Positions 34,946 to 43,505 are shown, counted from the stretch's first letter. The stretch: DNA of 64,000 nt from Pseudomonas sp. UBA4617 (GCF_002386445.1 NZ_DGIR01000026.1:62001-126000), one strand, 5' to 3'. Notes: a model not told the origin generated them from the sequence alone. Numbers and translations are program-made.

Positions 34946-35731
34946 ATGAAGAAGACCCTGCTGACCACCGCCTTGGCTGCCGCCCTGTCGTTCGCCGGCC
35001 TGGCTGCTGCCGCCGAGAAACTGGTGGTTGCCGCCACCCCGGTACCGCACGCTGAAATTCTCGAGTTGATCAAGCCGACCCTGGCCAAGGAAGGCGTGGA
35101 CCTGCAGATCAAGGTGTTCACCGACTACGTGCAGCCCAACGTGCAAGTTGACCAGAAACGCCTGGACGCCAACTACTTCCAGACCCTGCCGTACTTGCAG
35201 AACTTCAACGAAGGCAAGGGCACCCACCTGGAAACCGTGATCGGCGTTCACGTCGAGCCGTTCGGTGGCTACTCGAAGAAGGTCAAGAACCTGAGCGAGC
35301 TGAAAGAAGGCGCCACCGTTGCCATTCCCAACGAAGGTAGCAACAGCGGCCGTGCCTTGCTGCTGCTGCAGAAGGCTGGCCTGATCACCCTGAAAGACCC
35401 GAAAAATGCCCTGGCCACACCCAAGGACATCGCCGAGAACCCGAAAAAGCTGAAGTTCCGCGAGCTTGAATCGGCCATGCTGCCGCGCGTGCTGGACCAG
35501 GTCGACCTGGACATGATCAACACCAACTACGCCCTGGAAGCCGGCCTGAACCCGGCCAAGGATGCGTTGGTGATCGAAGGCAGCGACTCGCCGTACGTGA
35601 ACTTCCTGGTCGCCCGCCCGGACAACAAGGACAGCGAAGCCATCCAGAAACTGGCCAAGGCCCTGACCAGCCCGGAAGTGAAGGCCTTCATCGCCAAGAA
35701 GTATGAAGGTGCGGTACTGCCGGCCTTCTGA
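34946..35731 (+). CDS. MetQ/NlpA family substrate-binding protein, orphan
   Basis: This 261-residue periplasmic binding protein of the methionine transporter family has a signal peptide MKKTLLTTALAAALSFAGLA with an Ala-rich cleavage site and no lipobox cysteine. It is therefore soluble rather than lipid-anchored. Family blocks are VVAATPVPHAEILELIKP, NYFQTLPYLQNFN and VGIPNEGSN-like AIPNEGSNSGRALLLLQ. No metN ATPase or metI permease is adjacent, so it must feed a transporter encoded elsewhere. I chose the ATG at 34946 for its complete signal peptide. The ligand could be methionine or another organosulfur compound. Confidence 0.9.
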   Translation: MKKTLLTTALAAALSFAGLAAAAEKLVVAATPVPHAEILELIKPTLAKEGVDLQIKVFTDYVQPNVQVDQKRLDANYFQTLPYLQNFNEGKGTHLETVIGVHVEPFGGYSKKVKNLSELKEGATVAIPNEGSNSGRALLLLQKAGLITLKDPKNALATPKDIAENPKKLKFRELESAMLPRVLDQVDLDMINTNYALEAGLNPAKDALVIEGSDSPYVNFLVARPDNKDSEAIQKLAKALTSPEVKAFIAKKYEGAVLPAF

Positions 35732-35751
35732 TCCGCAAGCTGTATGGAGAT

Positions 35752-35780
35752 AACGCCGACGCATTCATGTCGGCGTTTTT
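35752..35780 (+). terminator. intrinsic terminator after metQ-like gene
   Basis: The stem AACGCCGAC / GTCGGCGTT has an 8-base loop and is followed by five Ts. Confidence 0.9.
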
Positions 35781-35854
35781 GTATCTACAGGACTACCACA
35801 CGCTTGAACATTGAGGAGACCCTGCGGCGGCACCTGTCTTGTGTTGCCTGTGAT

Positions 35855-35936
35855 GGCCTTATCGCCGCCAAGCCAGCTCCCTAGGATATTCACAGGCCTG
35901 AGGGAAGCTGCAGGGTGAGAGCTGGTTTGCCGGTGA
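35855..35936. repeat. degraded REP element
   Basis: A sequence like the P. putida REP core (CTTATCGCCGCCAAGCCAGC) and a diverged inverted partner ending GAGAGCTGGTTTGCCGGTG lie between the metQ-like terminator and the convergent hydrolase. The arms no longer pair perfectly. Confidence 0.5.
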
Positions 35937-35962
35937 TGCACTGCAAAGCAGGCCCGGTAATT

Positions 35963-36781
35963 TCACTGATTGCGCGGCAACCAGTTCAACAGGAATTCAT
36001 TGACCACCCGTGGGTTCTCCAGGCTGGAGATATGCCCGGCAAAGGGGATCTGCGCCGCCAGGCAACCAATGACCTGGGCCATTTCGTTGGATTCCGCAGG
36101 CGGCCGTGGAATGTCCCGGTCGCCACAGACCACGATGGTCCGCTCGCTGGCCAGCTCACCCAACCGCGACAGCAGGTCCGGTCGGCCAAAAATCACCCGC
36201 CCCAGTGGATCGAGGCTTTGCCGAATGACTTCGGCACTGCTCGCCTTCAGCGCTGCCCGGAAGCTTTCCCTGACCTGCGGCACCGTCTGCCCACCCGCGT
36301 GGAAGAACATCGGCACGACGATATCCAGCAACGGCTCCGGGAACATGCCTGCGCCACTGGCCGCGTCCAGCAGGCCGAAATACTTGAGCCGGGTCGCCTC
36401 CGGTTCTGCGCCGAGGTAGGTATCCATCAATACCAGGCGGTCGACCCGCTGGGGGTGCTCCAGGGCCAGCTGTGCACCCCACATGCCACCGACCGACAGG
36501 CCGACCAGGTGGCATTGGCCAATATCCAGGGCATCCAGCAGCGCCAGGTGCTGGCGGGCCAGGGCGCTCATGTCGGTGGTCGTGGCAGGCGGAGCGTCGG
36601 AGCTGCCGTGGCCCCACAGCTCGGGCACGATGACGCGAAAGTGGGCCGACAGTGCCTCGATCTGTGGCCGCCACATGTCGGCGGACCACAGGTAGCTATG
36701 GCCGAGCAGCACCGGGAAGCCCTGGCCCTGGTCGACGTAGCTCATGCGGGCGCCGTCGATTTCGATGAAATGTCTTTGCAT
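35963..36781 (-). CDS. alpha/beta hydrolase
   Basis: This 272-residue alpha/beta hydrolase has LLGHSYLWSADMW as the oxyanion region and the nucleophile elbow VGLSVGG with Ser96. An acidic residue in VVCGDRDIPRP and a late histidine in AGHISSLENPRVVNEF complete the triad. It is cytoplasmic with no signal peptide. The substrate is unknown; the family includes haloperoxidase- and lactonase-like enzymes. It lies just downstream of an Ntn-type acylase gene on the same strand (63-base gap), so the two may be co-expressed on acyl compounds. Confidence 0.88.
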   Translation of the reverse strand: MQRHFIEIDGARMSYVDQGQGFPVLLGHSYLWSADMWRPQIEALSAHFRVIVPELWGHGSSDAPPATTTDMSALARQHLALLDALDIGQCHLVGLSVGGMWGAQLALEHPQRVDRLVLMDTYLGAEPEATRLKYFGLLDAASGAGMFPEPLLDIVVPMFFHAGGQTVPQVRESFRAALKASSAEVIRQSLDPLGRVIFGRPDLLSRLGELASERTIVVCGDRDIPRPPAESNEMAQVIGCLAAQIPFAGHISSLENPRVVNEFLLNWLPRNQ

Positions 36782-36844
36782 GGAGTGGGTCTCGGCTGGA
36801 AGGTCTGTAGAGTATTCGAAATTGTCGGGGCCGCTGTGCCGCCC

Positions 36845-39208
36845 TTAAGGCTCTGGCACCAATCGCAAGGTGCTCTGCGCCGGAATTATGCCCATCTGCG
36901 CCCGTTGGTACTGCCCCTGCACATAGCCCCCGGCCTGGTCCGCGTAGTGCCCATCGAACGGCACGCCACTCTGCCCGACCGGGTTGCTGGTCAGCGCCAG
37001 CCCGGCATCGGCGAAGTCGATCAGCCGTCGGGTAGACGGCCCATAGTTCACCGGCCATGGCGCCGGGCCGATCTTCGCCGAAAGATTGTTCGGCACCTCG
37101 TGGGTACCCGGCGCGGCGAACGGGCCGACATTGAATAGCAGGTGAAGTGGCTTCTTCACCCCAAGCGGGTGGTTGTGGGTCAGGGTATGCGCCTTGCCCC
37201 ACTGCCAGCTGGCCGAGTCGTTGCCCATGGTGTCGCGCAGGTGCTTCAGGCTGTTCTGCCAGGCCGCGCGCACGATGGCGCTGCGGTCGGTGCGCTGGTT
37301 GCCACCACGGGTGTTCCACCAGGGCGAATCGGCATCCGCCGCCAGGCGTGGCAGGGCGGCGTCGATGACGCGGGTGCTGATCAGCACCGGGAACCAGGTA
37401 TCGCCCAATTCGTCATGCAGTGCGGCGAATGCCAGTTCGTAGAGGAACTGGTTGAAGAGCGTGGCACTGACCGAATCCAGCGGATAGTCACCTGCCCAGG
37501 CGGCCAGTTGCTCCACCAGCTCCTTCTCTTCGTCACCCTCGGCTACCGCGCGCAACGTTGCCAGCAGCGGGGCAAGGGTTCGCGGGCCATAATCGCTGGC
37601 GGTGCCCAGCTGCAGCTGCTGGCTGTTCTGGGTGTCCCACTTCACCTCGGGGTTGGCCAGTTGGTTGTCGAGCTGACGGCCCCGGTCTGGCAGGTTGTAA
37701 TAACCCGGTATCGGTACCGCCGCCGGTGGCTGGTAGTTGGCCGAGACAATGTAGCCGCGCGCCGGGTTTTCCTGCTGCGGGTTGACGCTGAACGGGTAGA
37801 AGCCGAGCTTGGCGGCCTGAGCACTGGCCCCGTCGAGAATGAACGCCGGGTCGACCCCGTCGGGACGAATCGGCAACTGCGCAGCGGCCCACCAGCCAAT
37901 GTCGCCACGCGCATTGGCCCAGACAAAATTCAGCCCGGGCGCGTGCACTTTAGCGGCAGCCTCGCGCATCTTGGCCAAGGTATCGGCGCGGTTGATCTGG
38001 TAGAAGCCGTCGAGGATCGGGTTCTCGGTTTCCAGGAATGCCCACCACAGGGCGATCGGCGTGGGCCCGGCGGTGACGCCCAGCACGTCGTTGACGATCG
38101 GGCCGTGGGGTGAGCGGCGCAGGCTCAGGGTGACCGGTGCTTCGCCTTTCACGGCGATCTGTTGTTCGGTCTTTTCCAGCGCCTGCCATTGGCCATCGAC
38201 CATGACCTGGTTGGCATCGGCCGGGTTGCTGCGTTCGGCGATCAGGTCGACGTCATCGTTCTGGAACATGGTCAGGCTCCAGCCGAAGTCGCGGTTGTGG
38301 CCGAGCAAGGCGAACGGGTTGAGCGCCTGGAAGTAGCCGTACAGGTTGAAACCCGGCGCTGAAAGTTCGGCCTCGTACCACACTGCCGGCACGGCAAAGC
38401 CGATGTGCGGGTCGCCGGCCAGCAGCGGCTTGCCGCTGCGGGTGCGGCTGCCGGCCACGGCCCAGGCGTTGCTGCCTTCGAACTGGGGGATACCGGCCTC
38501 GCCTAGCGCGTCACGACCAAGGCGGGCGAGGGCCTCGAGGCTGTGCCAGTCGGCAGCGGCCAGTGGTGTACCCAGGGCGCCCTCCGGCTGCCAGCCGAGA
38601 TCGAAGATGCCCAGGTACTTGGGGCCCAGCTGGTCACGGATATAGGTCAGTGCCGGCTCGGTACGAAAGGCGGCGGCGAAACTGTAGGCCAGGTAGCCGG
38701 CGATGCTGAGCGTGTCTTCTGCGGTGAACGCGCGCGGGGTGATACCGAGCAGGTCGAATTCGACGGGCTTGGGATGGCCGGCCTGCCAGCTGTTCACGCC
38801 ATCGAGGTAGGCCTGCAAGGCCTGCCAGGCCGGGGACTGACGATCCTGACGCTTGGCCATCAGGGCGGCCTGTTCGCGAATGCGCAGGCTGCGGAACAGG
38901 GTGTCGGTGGGTAGCAGCTTGGCGCCCAGCACCTCGGCCAGTTCGCCACGGGCCAGGCGGCGCAGGATCTCCATCTGGAACAGCCGGTCCTGGGCATGCA
39001 CATAGCCCAGTGCCCGGTACAGGTCCGTCTCGCTCTGCGCCTGCAGGTGCGGCACGCCGCGGGCGTCGTAGCGTACGCTGACCGGCGCCTGCAGGCCGGC
39101 GACGGCCACCTCGCCCTCGCGCTGCGGTAGTTTGCCCTGCACATACCAGTATCCAGCGCCGGCGGCCACGGTAACCACCACCGCCAACAGGGTCAGGCTG
39201 CGCTTCAT
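36845..39208 (-). CDS. penicillin acylase family (Ntn hydrolase), possible AHL acylase
   Basis: This 787-residue precursor has an N-terminal signal or anchor (LTLLAVVVTVAAGAGYWYV), an alpha chain, a spacer and a beta chain beginning at the autocatalytic Gly245-Ser246 in EGSNAWAVAG. The beta chain holds the asparagine and arginine of the oxyanion region, with the His-rich sequence THNHPLGVKK late in the protein. Family members cleave amide bonds of penicillins, acyl-homoserine lactones or related acyl-amides in the periplasm. The true substrate is not deducible. It is divergent from the sugar acetyltransferase. Confidence 0.92.
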   Translation of the reverse strand: MKRSLTLLAVVVTVAAGAGYWYVQGKLPQREGEVAVAGLQAPVSVRYDARGVPHLQAQSETDLYRALGYVHAQDRLFQMEILRRLARGELAEVLGAKLLPTDTLFRSLRIREQAALMAKRQDRQSPAWQALQAYLDGVNSWQAGHPKPVEFDLLGITPRAFTAEDTLSIAGYLAYSFAAAFRTEPALTYIRDQLGPKYLGIFDLGWQPEGALGTPLAAADWHSLEALARLGRDALGEAGIPQFEGSNAWAVAGSRTRSGKPLLAGDPHIGFAVPAVWYEAELSAPGFNLYGYFQALNPFALLGHNRDFGWSLTMFQNDDVDLIAERSNPADANQVMVDGQWQALEKTEQQIAVKGEAPVTLSLRRSPHGPIVNDVLGVTAGPTPIALWWAFLETENPILDGFYQINRADTLAKMREAAAKVHAPGLNFVWANARGDIGWWAAAQLPIRPDGVDPAFILDGASAQAAKLGFYPFSVNPQQENPARGYIVSANYQPPAAVPIPGYYNLPDRGRQLDNQLANPEVKWDTQNSQQLQLGTASDYGPRTLAPLLATLRAVAEGDEEKELVEQLAAWAGDYPLDSVSATLFNQFLYELAFAALHDELGDTWFPVLISTRVIDAALPRLAADADSPWWNTRGGNQRTDRSAIVRAAWQNSLKHLRDTMGNDSASWQWGKAHTLTHNHPLGVKKPLHLLFNVGPFAAPGTHEVPNNLSAKIGPAPWPVNYGPSTRRLIDFADAGLALTSNPVGQSGVPFDGHYADQAGGYVQGQYQRAQMGIIPAQSTLRLVPEP

Positions 39209-39294
39209 TCAGGCTCCTTGTGCATTCCAGCGAAAAGTGTGGTCCGATGATCGGCGGATTCGCGAACAGAGCATAGTCCCAGGAAGGAGTTTCC

Positions 39295-39861
39295 ATGTCC
39301 CTCAGCGAAAAACAGAAAATGCTTGCAGGCCAGCTCTACCATGCCGGTTGCCCCGAGCTGCAGGCCGAGCAGATCGCCAACAAGCACTGGATGCACCGTT
39401 ACAACAACAGTGTCGAGCTGCTCAACGAAGCACGGCATGGGCTGTTGGCCGAGCATTTTGCCCAGGTTGGCGAAGGCGCGGTGATCCGCCCACCGTTCCA
39501 TTGCGACTATGGCTACAACATCAGTGTCGGCCGCAATACCTTCATGAACTTCAACTGCGTGATTCTCGATGTGTTGCCGGTGCGGATCGGCGACGACTGC
39601 CAGATCGGCCCCAACGTGCAGATCTACACCGCCGACCATCCGCTCGACCCCGAGGTGCGACGCACAGGGTTGGAAAGCGGGCGGCCGGTGACAATCGGCA
39701 ACAATGTGTGGATTGGTGGTGCGGCGATCATCCTGCCCGGCGTGAGCATTGGCGACAATGCCGTGGTGGGTGCCGGTAGCGTGGTCACGCGGGATGTACC
39801 GGCCGGGGCGACGGTGATGGGTAACCCGGCGCGGTTACGTCAACCGCGCCAGGGGCAGTAG
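39295..39861 (+). CDS. maa: maltose/galactoside O-acetyltransferase family (LbH)
   Basis: This 188-residue acetyltransferase of the left-handed beta-helix (hexapeptide-repeat) family has an N-terminal maltose acetyltransferase helix pair (SEKQKMLAGQLYHAG, residues 3-17). Hexapeptide coils are seen from about residue 62 (VIRPPFHCDYGYNISVGRN), and the catalytic His is in YTADHPLDPEVRR. It transfers acetyl from acetyl-CoA to sugars. The 3' end overlaps the convergent thioredoxin-like gene by 22 bases. Confidence 0.92.
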   Translation: MSLSEKQKMLAGQLYHAGCPELQAEQIANKHWMHRYNNSVELLNEARHGLLAEHFAQVGEGAVIRPPFHCDYGYNISVGRNTFMNFNCVILDVLPVRIGDDCQIGPNVQIYTADHPLDPEVRRTGLESGRPVTIGNNVWIGGAAIILPGVSIGDNAVVGAGSVVTRDVPAGATVMGNPARLRQPRQGQ

Positions 39862-40409
39862 CAGCCCACGGCAAGGGTATTCGAGGCGCTCACCTGTCGA
39901 CCGTCGAGCAGGGCCTTCAGGATTGGCTCGATGAAACTGTTGCTGGAGTTGCACACCGCACCTTCGCTGTACGGGCCGAAGTAAGCCAGACGGCCTTGCC
40001 GGTCCCAGATGGCCACGGCCGGAGAGGCCGGCAGCCGTTCGCTGCCGGGCAAACCGGCGATGGGCTGCAGGCTGCTCAGGTTGGCAGGCAACTGGCCATG
40101 GCTGCCTGGCTTTTGCAGGACGTGGAAGGTCACCCCGCGCTCGGCAAACTGGCTGACCAGTTCGCCCAGGTGTTGCTGGTTACCGACGTTGCACGGGCAG
40201 GTCGGGTCCCAGAAGTGCACCACGCGGATCGGGCCGGGGCCGGCCAGTTTGGCGGGTAGTTGCAGGAGGCTGCCGTCGAACAGCGTGGCCTGGTTGTCGA
40301 ACGGACGCAGGTAACGAGCCTGGAACGTGGTGTAGGCCTGCCAGAGGATGGCGGCACCGGCCACGAGGGCGATTGCTGTGCACAGCGGTTTGATGATCCG
40401 GTTATTCAT
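39840..40409 (-). CDS. thioredoxin-like exported protein (DUF6436)
   Basis: This 189-residue protein has an N-terminal membrane anchor (LCTAIALVAGAAILWQAYTT). A thioredoxin-like domain contains VVHFWDPTCPCNVGNQQHL, in which Cys-Pro-Cys replaces the common CxxC. Later cysteines in AVCNSS and GCYCPWRG at the extreme C-terminus are unusual. It is probably a periplasmic thiol or peroxiredoxin-like protein of unknown role. It overlaps the convergent acetyltransferase gene at the 3' end. Confidence 0.8.
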   Translation of the reverse strand: MNNRIIKPLCTAIALVAGAAILWQAYTTFQARYLRPFDNQATLFDGSLLQLPAKLAGPGPIRVVHFWDPTCPCNVGNQQHLGELVSQFAERGVTFHVLQKPGSHGQLPANLSSLQPIAGLPGSERLPASPAVAIWDRQGRLAYFGPYSEGAVCNSSNSFIEPILKALLDGRQVSASNTLAVGCYCPWRG

Positions 40410-40532
40410 GCAGTTCTTCCGCGGTGCCCATTTAGGAGCGGTGCTGGTCGTTCGACGCTGAGCAAGCTTGCCACGACGCCGGCCAGAGCTGAATATCGCA
40501 GATCAATACATTGCTTCGCTTTGGATGCACCG

Positions 40533-41459
40533 ATGCCCGCTGCCTTTCATCCCGATCTCCTGCGCACCAGCCTGGCGGCGCTGACCGCTCGCCAGCCGCT
40601 GTCGGCCCAGGCTCAGGAATACCAGCGCTTCTATGGCCTGAACCTGCCGGCACAAAGCTGGCTGGGCGGCTTCCAGGCTGCGGGATTCGATCTGGTCGGG
40701 CAGGTCTGGTTACCCGAGCGGGCCAACGCGACGCTGTTTTTGCTGCACGGCTATTACGACCATATGGGCCTCTATCGGCACGTGATCGAGTGGGCGCTCG
40801 AGCAGGGGTTCGCCGTCATCAGCTGCGACCTGCCCGGCCATGGCCTGTCCAGCGGCGAGCGAGCCAGCATCAGTGATTTTGCGCTGTACCAGCAGGCGCT
40901 GGAGGCTTTGTTCGAGCAAGCGCGCATGCTGCAACTGCCACGCCCGTGGCATCTGTGCGGGCAGAGCACCGGTGGTGCGATTGCCGTGGACCATCTGCTG
41001 TACCAGGGCGCACAGAGCCCCATCGATGGCCAGGTCATCCTGTTGGCGCCATTGGTGCGGCCCTGTGCCTGGCGTTGGTCGAAGTTGAGCTATCGCCTGC
41101 TGCGCCACTTCGTCAATGGCATCGAGCGACGCTTCAGCGAGAACACCAATGACCCGGCCTTCCTGCCGTTTCTAGAGGCCGACCCGCTGCAACCCCGTCG
41201 CCTGCCAACGGCCTGGGTCGGTGCCTTGATCGCCTGGGTCAAACGCATCGAAGCCGCCCCGTGCAGTACGCGGCGGCCATTGATCGTGCAAGGGGAGGCG
41301 GATGGCACGGTGGACTGGCCCTACAACCTCGAAGTACTCAAGGCCAAGTTCGCCGAGCCGCAGATTCTGCTGCTGCCCGAAGCTCGCCACCACTTGGCCA
41401 ACGAGCTGCCGGGGATTCGCCAGCGCTACTTCGACTTCATCGACCAGCGCCTGGGCTGA
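40533..41459 (+). CDS. alpha/beta hydrolase, monoacylglycerol lipase-like
   Basis: This 308-residue hydrolase is of the lysophospholipase/monoacylglycerol lipase family. HGYYDHMGLYRHVIEWAL resembles the HGxxDH oxyanion motif, DLPGHGLSSG follows, and the nucleophile elbow is CGQSTGG with Ser145. The Asp and His fall in QGEADGTVDW and PEARHHLANELPG. The ATG at 40533 is preferred; there is no strong site for longer starts, which would read through low-likelihood sequence. It ends directly against the convergent DUF2059 gene. Confidence 0.87.
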   Translation: MPAAFHPDLLRTSLAALTARQPLSAQAQEYQRFYGLNLPAQSWLGGFQAAGFDLVGQVWLPERANATLFLLHGYYDHMGLYRHVIEWALEQGFAVISCDLPGHGLSSGERASISDFALYQQALEALFEQARMLQLPRPWHLCGQSTGGAIAVDHLLYQGAQSPIDGQVILLAPLVRPCAWRWSKLSYRLLRHFVNGIERRFSENTNDPAFLPFLEADPLQPRRLPTAWVGALIAWVKRIEAAPCSTRRPLIVQGEADGTVDWPYNLEVLKAKFAEPQILLLPEARHHLANELPGIRQRYFDFIDQRLG

Positions 41460-42212
41460 TCACTTCAGGTCGCTGCTGCTCTGGCCCACTGCCAGGCCTG
41501 CGCGCACGGCTGCCAGGGCGGCCTGGTAATAGGCCTTGCCGTCAGGCGATTCGGCAAAGGTCGCGAACTCTTCCAGCTCGGCGTCGGACAGGTCGCGGTA
41601 GACATACAACAGGGTATTGTTGAGGTCTTCGCCGATCTGGCTCATCAGGCGCTGGCGCTGGCCATCGAGCAGGCTCTGGGCCTGGCCGTTACCGAACAGC
41701 CCGGGGATCATCGAACTGAGGCTGTCGGCCGCCACGCCAGCGATGGCCAGGCTGACTTCGGCGCCGGCCTCACGTGCCGGCAGGGCCTGGGCCAGGTGGC
41801 CGATGATCAGCAGACGGTCGTCGCTGGCCTGGATCTTCGGCAGGCCTTTGGCATTTCTGGCCAGTTCATCCTTGCGTGTGGCCTTGAGTTCGGCTGCCAC
41901 CACCTTGCGCCCCAGCGGCGACTGGAAGAAGGCCAGCGCCGGTGCCGGGTCGGCCAGGCTGGCACGCAGTTTTGCCTGGGCGCGACGGTCCACGGCCTGG
42001 GCCTGGAAGCGCTGGTTGCTGTTGTTGACCAGCGCCTGGTACACGGCGGGTGGCAAACTGTTGCGGTAGCGTTCCTGGGCAGCGGTCAGGGCATCGTTGA
42101 AATGGGCACGCTGGTCGGGCCAGCCAGCAGCCTTGTACAGTTGATCCAGGTTGTCTGCCCAGACAGGCACGGTGCAGATCATCAACAGAATCAGGGAAAA
42201 CAGACGGCGCAT
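41460..42212 (-). CDS. DUF2059 domain exported protein
   Basis: This 250-residue protein has a signal peptide (MRRLFSLILLMICTVPVWA, cleavage after WADN region). A helical DUF2059 domain follows, with a conserved LSDAELEEFATFAESPDGKA near the C-terminus. It is periplasmic and the function is unknown. The stop codon abuts the convergent hydrolase stop with no intergenic base (TGATCA spans both stops). Confidence 0.85.
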   Translation of the reverse strand: MRRLFSLILLMICTVPVWADNLDQLYKAAGWPDQRAHFNDALTAAQERYRNSLPPAVYQALVNNSNQRFQAQAVDRRAQAKLRASLADPAPALAFFQSPLGRKVVAAELKATRKDELARNAKGLPKIQASDDRLLIIGHLAQALPAREAGAEVSLAIAGVAADSLSSMIPGLFGNGQAQSLLDGQRQRLMSQIGEDLNNTLLYVYRDLSDAELEEFATFAESPDGKAYYQAALAAVRAGLAVGQSSSDLK

Positions 42213-42334
42213 TCAGGACTCCTGTCGGCAGGCGGCTATTGTCCTTGGCCTGGCGCTGGTTTGTCGAGATATCTGCGTGCTTCTCGGCCAAGTGGCGCTG
42301 TGCGGCGGCATGGCTAATGGATATGATGCGCGCC

Positions 42335-42958
42335 ATGCACATTACCCCCGAACACCCGATGCTTGCGGCCGTCGTCGACGATCTGGCCACCCGTGGCTGG
42401 TCGCAGCAGGCGCTGTTTCTGCCTGCCGACCTGGTGCGTGCGCTGGCGGCCGAATGCCGGCGTCGTGATGCCGAAGGCGAACTCAACCCTGCGGGGGTTG
42501 GGCGCGGTGTTGCCCAAGAGGTACGCGAAGCCATTCGCGGCGACCAGATTCAGTGGATCGACCCTGGGCAGGCCGAGGCTTGCGACCAGTACCTGGCCGC
42601 CATGGAGCAGCTGCGTCAGGCCATCAACCGGGGCCTGTTCCTCGGCCTGGAGGATTTCGAGTGCCATTTCGCCCTGTACCCGCCGGGGGCATTCTATCGT
42701 CGCCACCTGGACCGCTTTCGCGACGATGACCGGCGCATGGTGTCAGCGGTGCTGTACTTGAATGAAGGCTGGCAGCCAAACGACGGTGGCCAGTTGCGCA
42801 TGTTCCTGGCGGACGGCGTCGAGCACGATGTGCAACCGGTGGCCGGTTGCCTGGTGGTGTTCCTGTCTGGGGAGGTGCCGCACGAAGTGCTGCCGGCCGG
42901 GCGCGAGCGGCTGTCGTTGACCGGCTGGTTCCGGCGCCGTGGCAATGACCCGTTCTGA
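42335..42958 (+). CDS. 2-oxoglutarate/Fe(II) prolyl hydroxylase (PPHD, EF-Tu prolyl 4-hydroxylase family)
   Basis: This 207-residue enzyme is of the prolyl-hydroxylase-domain family that hydroxylates a proline in the switch region of EF-Tu in pseudomonads. The metal triad His124-x-Asp126 in YRRHLDRFRDD and His183 in GEVPHEVLPAGR are intact. Arg192 in GRERLSL is the expected 2-oxoglutarate ligand. It consumes O2 and 2-oxoglutarate and is related to human HIF hydroxylases. No strong ribosome-binding site marks the start. ATG codons at 42317, 42323 and 42326 are in frame; 42335 is chosen for fit with the family N-terminus. It overlaps DUF523 by 14 bases. Confidence 0.87.
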   Translation: MHITPEHPMLAAVVDDLATRGWSQQALFLPADLVRALAAECRRRDAEGELNPAGVGRGVAQEVREAIRGDQIQWIDPGQAEACDQYLAAMEQLRQAINRGLFLGLEDFECHFALYPPGAFYRRHLDRFRDDDRRMVSAVLYLNEGWQPNDGGQLRMFLADGVEHDVQPVAGCLVVFLSGEVPHEVLPAGRERLSLTGWFRRRGNDPF

Positions 42959-43448
42959 CCTGCCCAAGGTGCTGGTCAGCGCCTGCCTGCTGGGGCAGCC
43001 GGTGCGTTATGACGGCCGTACCAGTGGCTACCCCGACCTGTTGCAGCGTTGGCAGGCCGAAGGGCGTGTGGTGCCATTGTGCCCAGAGATGGCAGGCGGC
43101 CTGCCGACCCCTCGCCCGGCTGCAGAGATAACCGGCGGGCAGGGGGCAGCGGTGCTTGATGGTGCTGTACAGGTGCTGACGGTGAGCGGTGAGGATGTCA
43201 GCGAGCAGTTCATTGCTGGGGCGCAGCAGGCGCTGGAACTGGTGCGTCGGCATGGCATTCGCGTGGCGGTGCTGAAGGCCGGCAGCCCTTCGTGTGGTAA
43301 CCGCTTGACCTATGACGGCACGTTCAGTGGCGTGAAGGTGGCCGGGGAGGGAGTAACCACGGCACTGCTGCGGCGGGCTGGGGTGCAGGTGTTCAGCGAA
43401 CTGGAGCTGGAACTGGCGGAACAGGCGCTGGCTGCGTTTTCAGTTTGA
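42945..43448 (+). CDS. DUF523 family protein
   Basis: This 167-residue protein begins VLVSACLLGQPVRYDGRTSG. It contains two more cysteine-centred motifs, VVPLCPEMAGGLPTPR and KAGSPSCG, all characteristic of DUF523. The cysteines suggest metal or thiol chemistry. The function is not established. The ATG at 42945 lies within the 3' end of the prolyl hydroxylase gene, so the two are translationally coupled. An in-frame GTG two codons earlier is possible. Confidence 0.88.
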   Translation: MTRSDLPKVLVSACLLGQPVRYDGRTSGYPDLLQRWQAEGRVVPLCPEMAGGLPTPRPAAEITGGQGAAVLDGAVQVLTVSGEDVSEQFIAGAQQALELVRRHGIRVAVLKAGSPSCGNRLTYDGTFSGVKVAGEGVTTALLRRAGVQVFSELELELAEQALAAFSV

Positions 43449-43505
43449 GCCTGTACCGGCCATTTCGCGGGCGCCCTTGAAAGGGCCGGTGCAGCGACAA
43501 GGAAA

